DNA from: Candidatus Iainarchaeum sp.
GTDB taxonomy: Archaea > Iainarchaeota > Iainarchaeia > Iainarchaeales > GCA-2688035
Assembly: GCA_026396975.1 (NCBI GenBank)
Contig: JAPLVT010000020.1
Coordinates: 1-14,707 of the forward strand
Length of the DNA stretch: 14,707 nt
Reading direction: 5' to 3'
The notes under the pieces were generated by a model, which did no database searches, was not told where the DNA came from, and was given only the letters and a program-made list of their open reading frames with translations. A program made the translations under genes and the position numbers. Of the stretch, positions 13,431-14,707 are shown one piece after another (position 1 is the stretch's first letter; each line of letters begins with the position of its first letter).

Positions 13431-14486
13431 ATGGCTAAAAAAATAAAGGTCGGAGTGCTTGGCGCGACAGGAATGGTCGGCCAGCGCTTCATACAACTGC
13501 TTGAAGGGCACCCGTGGTTTGAGGTAAGCGAGGTAGCGGCAAGCGAAAGAAGCGCGGGAAAAAACTACATTGACGCGCTCGAGGGGCGGTGGAAGCAGGC
13601 CGCGCCAGTGCCGAAAAGAATCGCGGGCATGACAGTAAAGGAATGCAAGCCGGGATTGGACTGCAGCCTTGTTTTCGGGGCATTGGACAGCAGCATCGCT
13701 GGCCCGATAGAGCAGGATTTCGCGAAAGCGGATTACGCTGTCAGCAGCAACAGCAAAAACCACAGGATGGAAGCCGATGTCCCGCTCCTTATTCCGGAGA
13801 TAAACCCGGGGCACATAGCGCTCATTGACGCGCAGAAAAAAAACAGGGGCTGGAAGGGCTTCATAGTGACAAACCCGAACTGCACCCTGATGGGGCCAAC
13901 AATGGTGATGAAAGCGCTGGATGACGCCTTTGGGGTTGAGAAAGCTTTTATTGTTTCAATGCAGGCGATAAGCGGCGCGGGATACCCGGGAGTTGCCTCC
14001 TGGGACATAGTGGACAATGTCATTCCGTTCATCTCCGGGGAAGAGGAAAAAGTCGAAACAGAGCCCCTGAAAATCCTCGGGAAATTGCGGGGAAACAGCG
14101 TGGAATTCGCGCCGATAAAAATAAGCGCCTCTTGCAACAGGGTTGCCGTCAGGGACGGGCACACCTGCAGCGTTTCGGTACAGCTGCGCAAAAAAGCAAG
14201 CGTTGAAGAGGCGATAAAAGCAATGGAAAATTTTTCTGGGGAACCGCAAAAACTAAAACTGCCGACAGCGCCAGAGCGCGTGATTGTTGTGAGGGGGGAG
14301 CAGGACAGGCCGCAGCCCATAATGGACAGGGACACGGGCAGGGGGATGAGCGCGGTAGTGGGCAGGGTGCGCGAATGCAAACTGCTTGACATAAAGTTCA
14401 GCGTGCTCAGCCACAACACTATAAGGGGAGCAGCGGGCTGCGCGATACTCAATGCGGAACTGTTAAAAGCCAAAGGATACATCTGA
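13431..14486 (+). CDS. asd: Aspartate-semialdehyde dehydrogenase, archaeal/fungal type
   Basis: Asd reduces aspartyl phosphate to aspartate semialdehyde with NADPH. The 351-residue protein has the Rossmann loop GVLGATGMVGQR (8-19), VSSNSKNHRM (104-113), the nucleophile C151 in TNPNCT, QAISGAGYPG (178-187), and the acid/base H244 in VRDGHT. HNTIRGAAG (328-336) near the end is also typical of the archaeal/fungal branch. The ATG at 13431 is preferred over TTG 13419 because GGTGA (13421-13425) is a good ribosome site 5 bases upstream. No clear TATA box lies in the 64-base gap after aspartate kinase, so the two are probably one operon. NAD kinase starts 7 bases after its stop. Confidence 0.96.
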   Translation: MAKKIKVGVLGATGMVGQRFIQLLEGHPWFEVSEVAASERSAGKNYIDALEGRWKQAAPVPKRIAGMTVKECKPGLDCSLVFGALDSSIAGPIEQDFAKADYAVSSNSKNHRMEADVPLLIPEINPGHIALIDAQKKNRGWKGFIVTNPNCTLMGPTMVMKALDDAFGVEKAFIVSMQAISGAGYPGVASWDIVDNVIPFISGEEEKVETEPLKILGKLRGNSVEFAPIKISASCNRVAVRDGHTCSVSVQLRKKASVEEAIKAMENFSGEPQKLKLPTAPERVIVVRGEQDRPQPIMDRDTGRGMSAVVGRVRECKLLDIKFSVLSHNTIRGAAGCAILNAELLKAKGYI

Positions 14487-14493
14487 TTTTTTT

Positions 14494-14707
14494 ATGAGGC
14501 TGGAAGGCGCTGTTGCAATAGTCGGGCACTTTGAAAGGCCAAAAGTGCGCAGGCTTGCGCAAAAAACAGCACAACTTCTACATAATCTTGGCGCGGAAAC
14601 TTCACTCGCCGACATTAAGAAGAAAAAATTCAATTCCCCGAAAATCGGGCTTGTTGTTGTGGTAGGCGGCGACGGGACAATGCTGCGCGTTGTAAGGGAG
14701 CTGAAGG
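14494..14707 (+). CDS. nadK: NAD kinase, N-terminal part only
   Basis: The gene is cut by the window end after 71 codons. NAD kinase phosphorylates NAD to NADP using ATP or polyphosphate. The visible part has an AVAIVGHF strand (6-13), a helix, and KIGLVVVVGGDGTML (50-64) with the GGDGT motif that defines the family. It starts 7 bases after the asd stop; those 7 bases are all T, and no ribosome site is seen. Its place in the lysC-asd operon makes sense because Asd depends on NADPH. Confidence 0.9.
   Translation, partial: MRLEGAVAIVGHFERPKVRRLAQKTAQLLHNLGAETSLADIKKKKFNSPKIGLVVVVGGDGTMLRVVRELK

Overview
The window reads as a piece of an archaeal chromosome of roughly even base composition. The evidence is a set of archaeal-style TATA boxes (TTTAAA-type) lying about 22 to 31 bases upstream of starts with almost no leader, a few GGTGA/GGAGTG Shine-Dalgarno sites before internal genes, a KaiC-like ATPase next to a DUF835-like partner, and an archaeal/fungal-type aspartate-semialdehyde dehydrogenase. 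Gene density is high and several proteins are unassignable or divergent. This would fit a DPANN-type lineage such as Diapherotrites or Micrarchaeota, but the sequence alone does not prove that.

Layout. 1-88 (-): start of a P-loop kinase, probably dephospho-CoA kinase, cut by the window edge. 89-435: a 347-base gene-free stretch holding an imperfect 28/29-base direct repeat, divergent promoters and a long structured leader. 436-2844 (+): two adjacent GT-B glycosyltransferases of one subfamily. 2934-4302 (+): an active-looking KaiC-like ATPase followed 4 bases later by a P-loop-less relative. 4406-5713 (-): an unrecognised coiled-coil protein. 5820-6491 (+): a solo Cas4-like nuclease with four Fe-S cysteines and no CRISPR locus nearby. 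6517-9222 (-): pyruvate, phosphate dikinase. 9335-9880 (-) and 9950-10315 (+): a divergent pair of unknown basic proteins, the second with an AT-hook motif. 10312-10416 (-): a possible 34-residue Cys-rich protein. 10466-11947 (+): a tandem, degenerate ThyX-like protein. 12005-14707 (+): aspartate kinase, aspartate-semialdehyde dehydrogenase and the start of NAD kinase.

How the genes work together. The last three genes form a coherent unit: aspartate kinase and Asd make aspartate semialdehyde for threonine, methionine or lysine synthesis, and NAD kinase supplies the NADP(H) that Asd uses. PPDK links pyruvate and PEP for gluconeogenesis or glycolysis. The two glycosyltransferases probably act on one cell-surface or storage glycan. 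The KaiC pair looks regulatory.

The most unusual object is the 493-residue ThyX-like protein. Its two halves seem to have kept different parts of the ThyX active site. No CRISPR array, insertion sequence, rRNA or tRNA was recognised.
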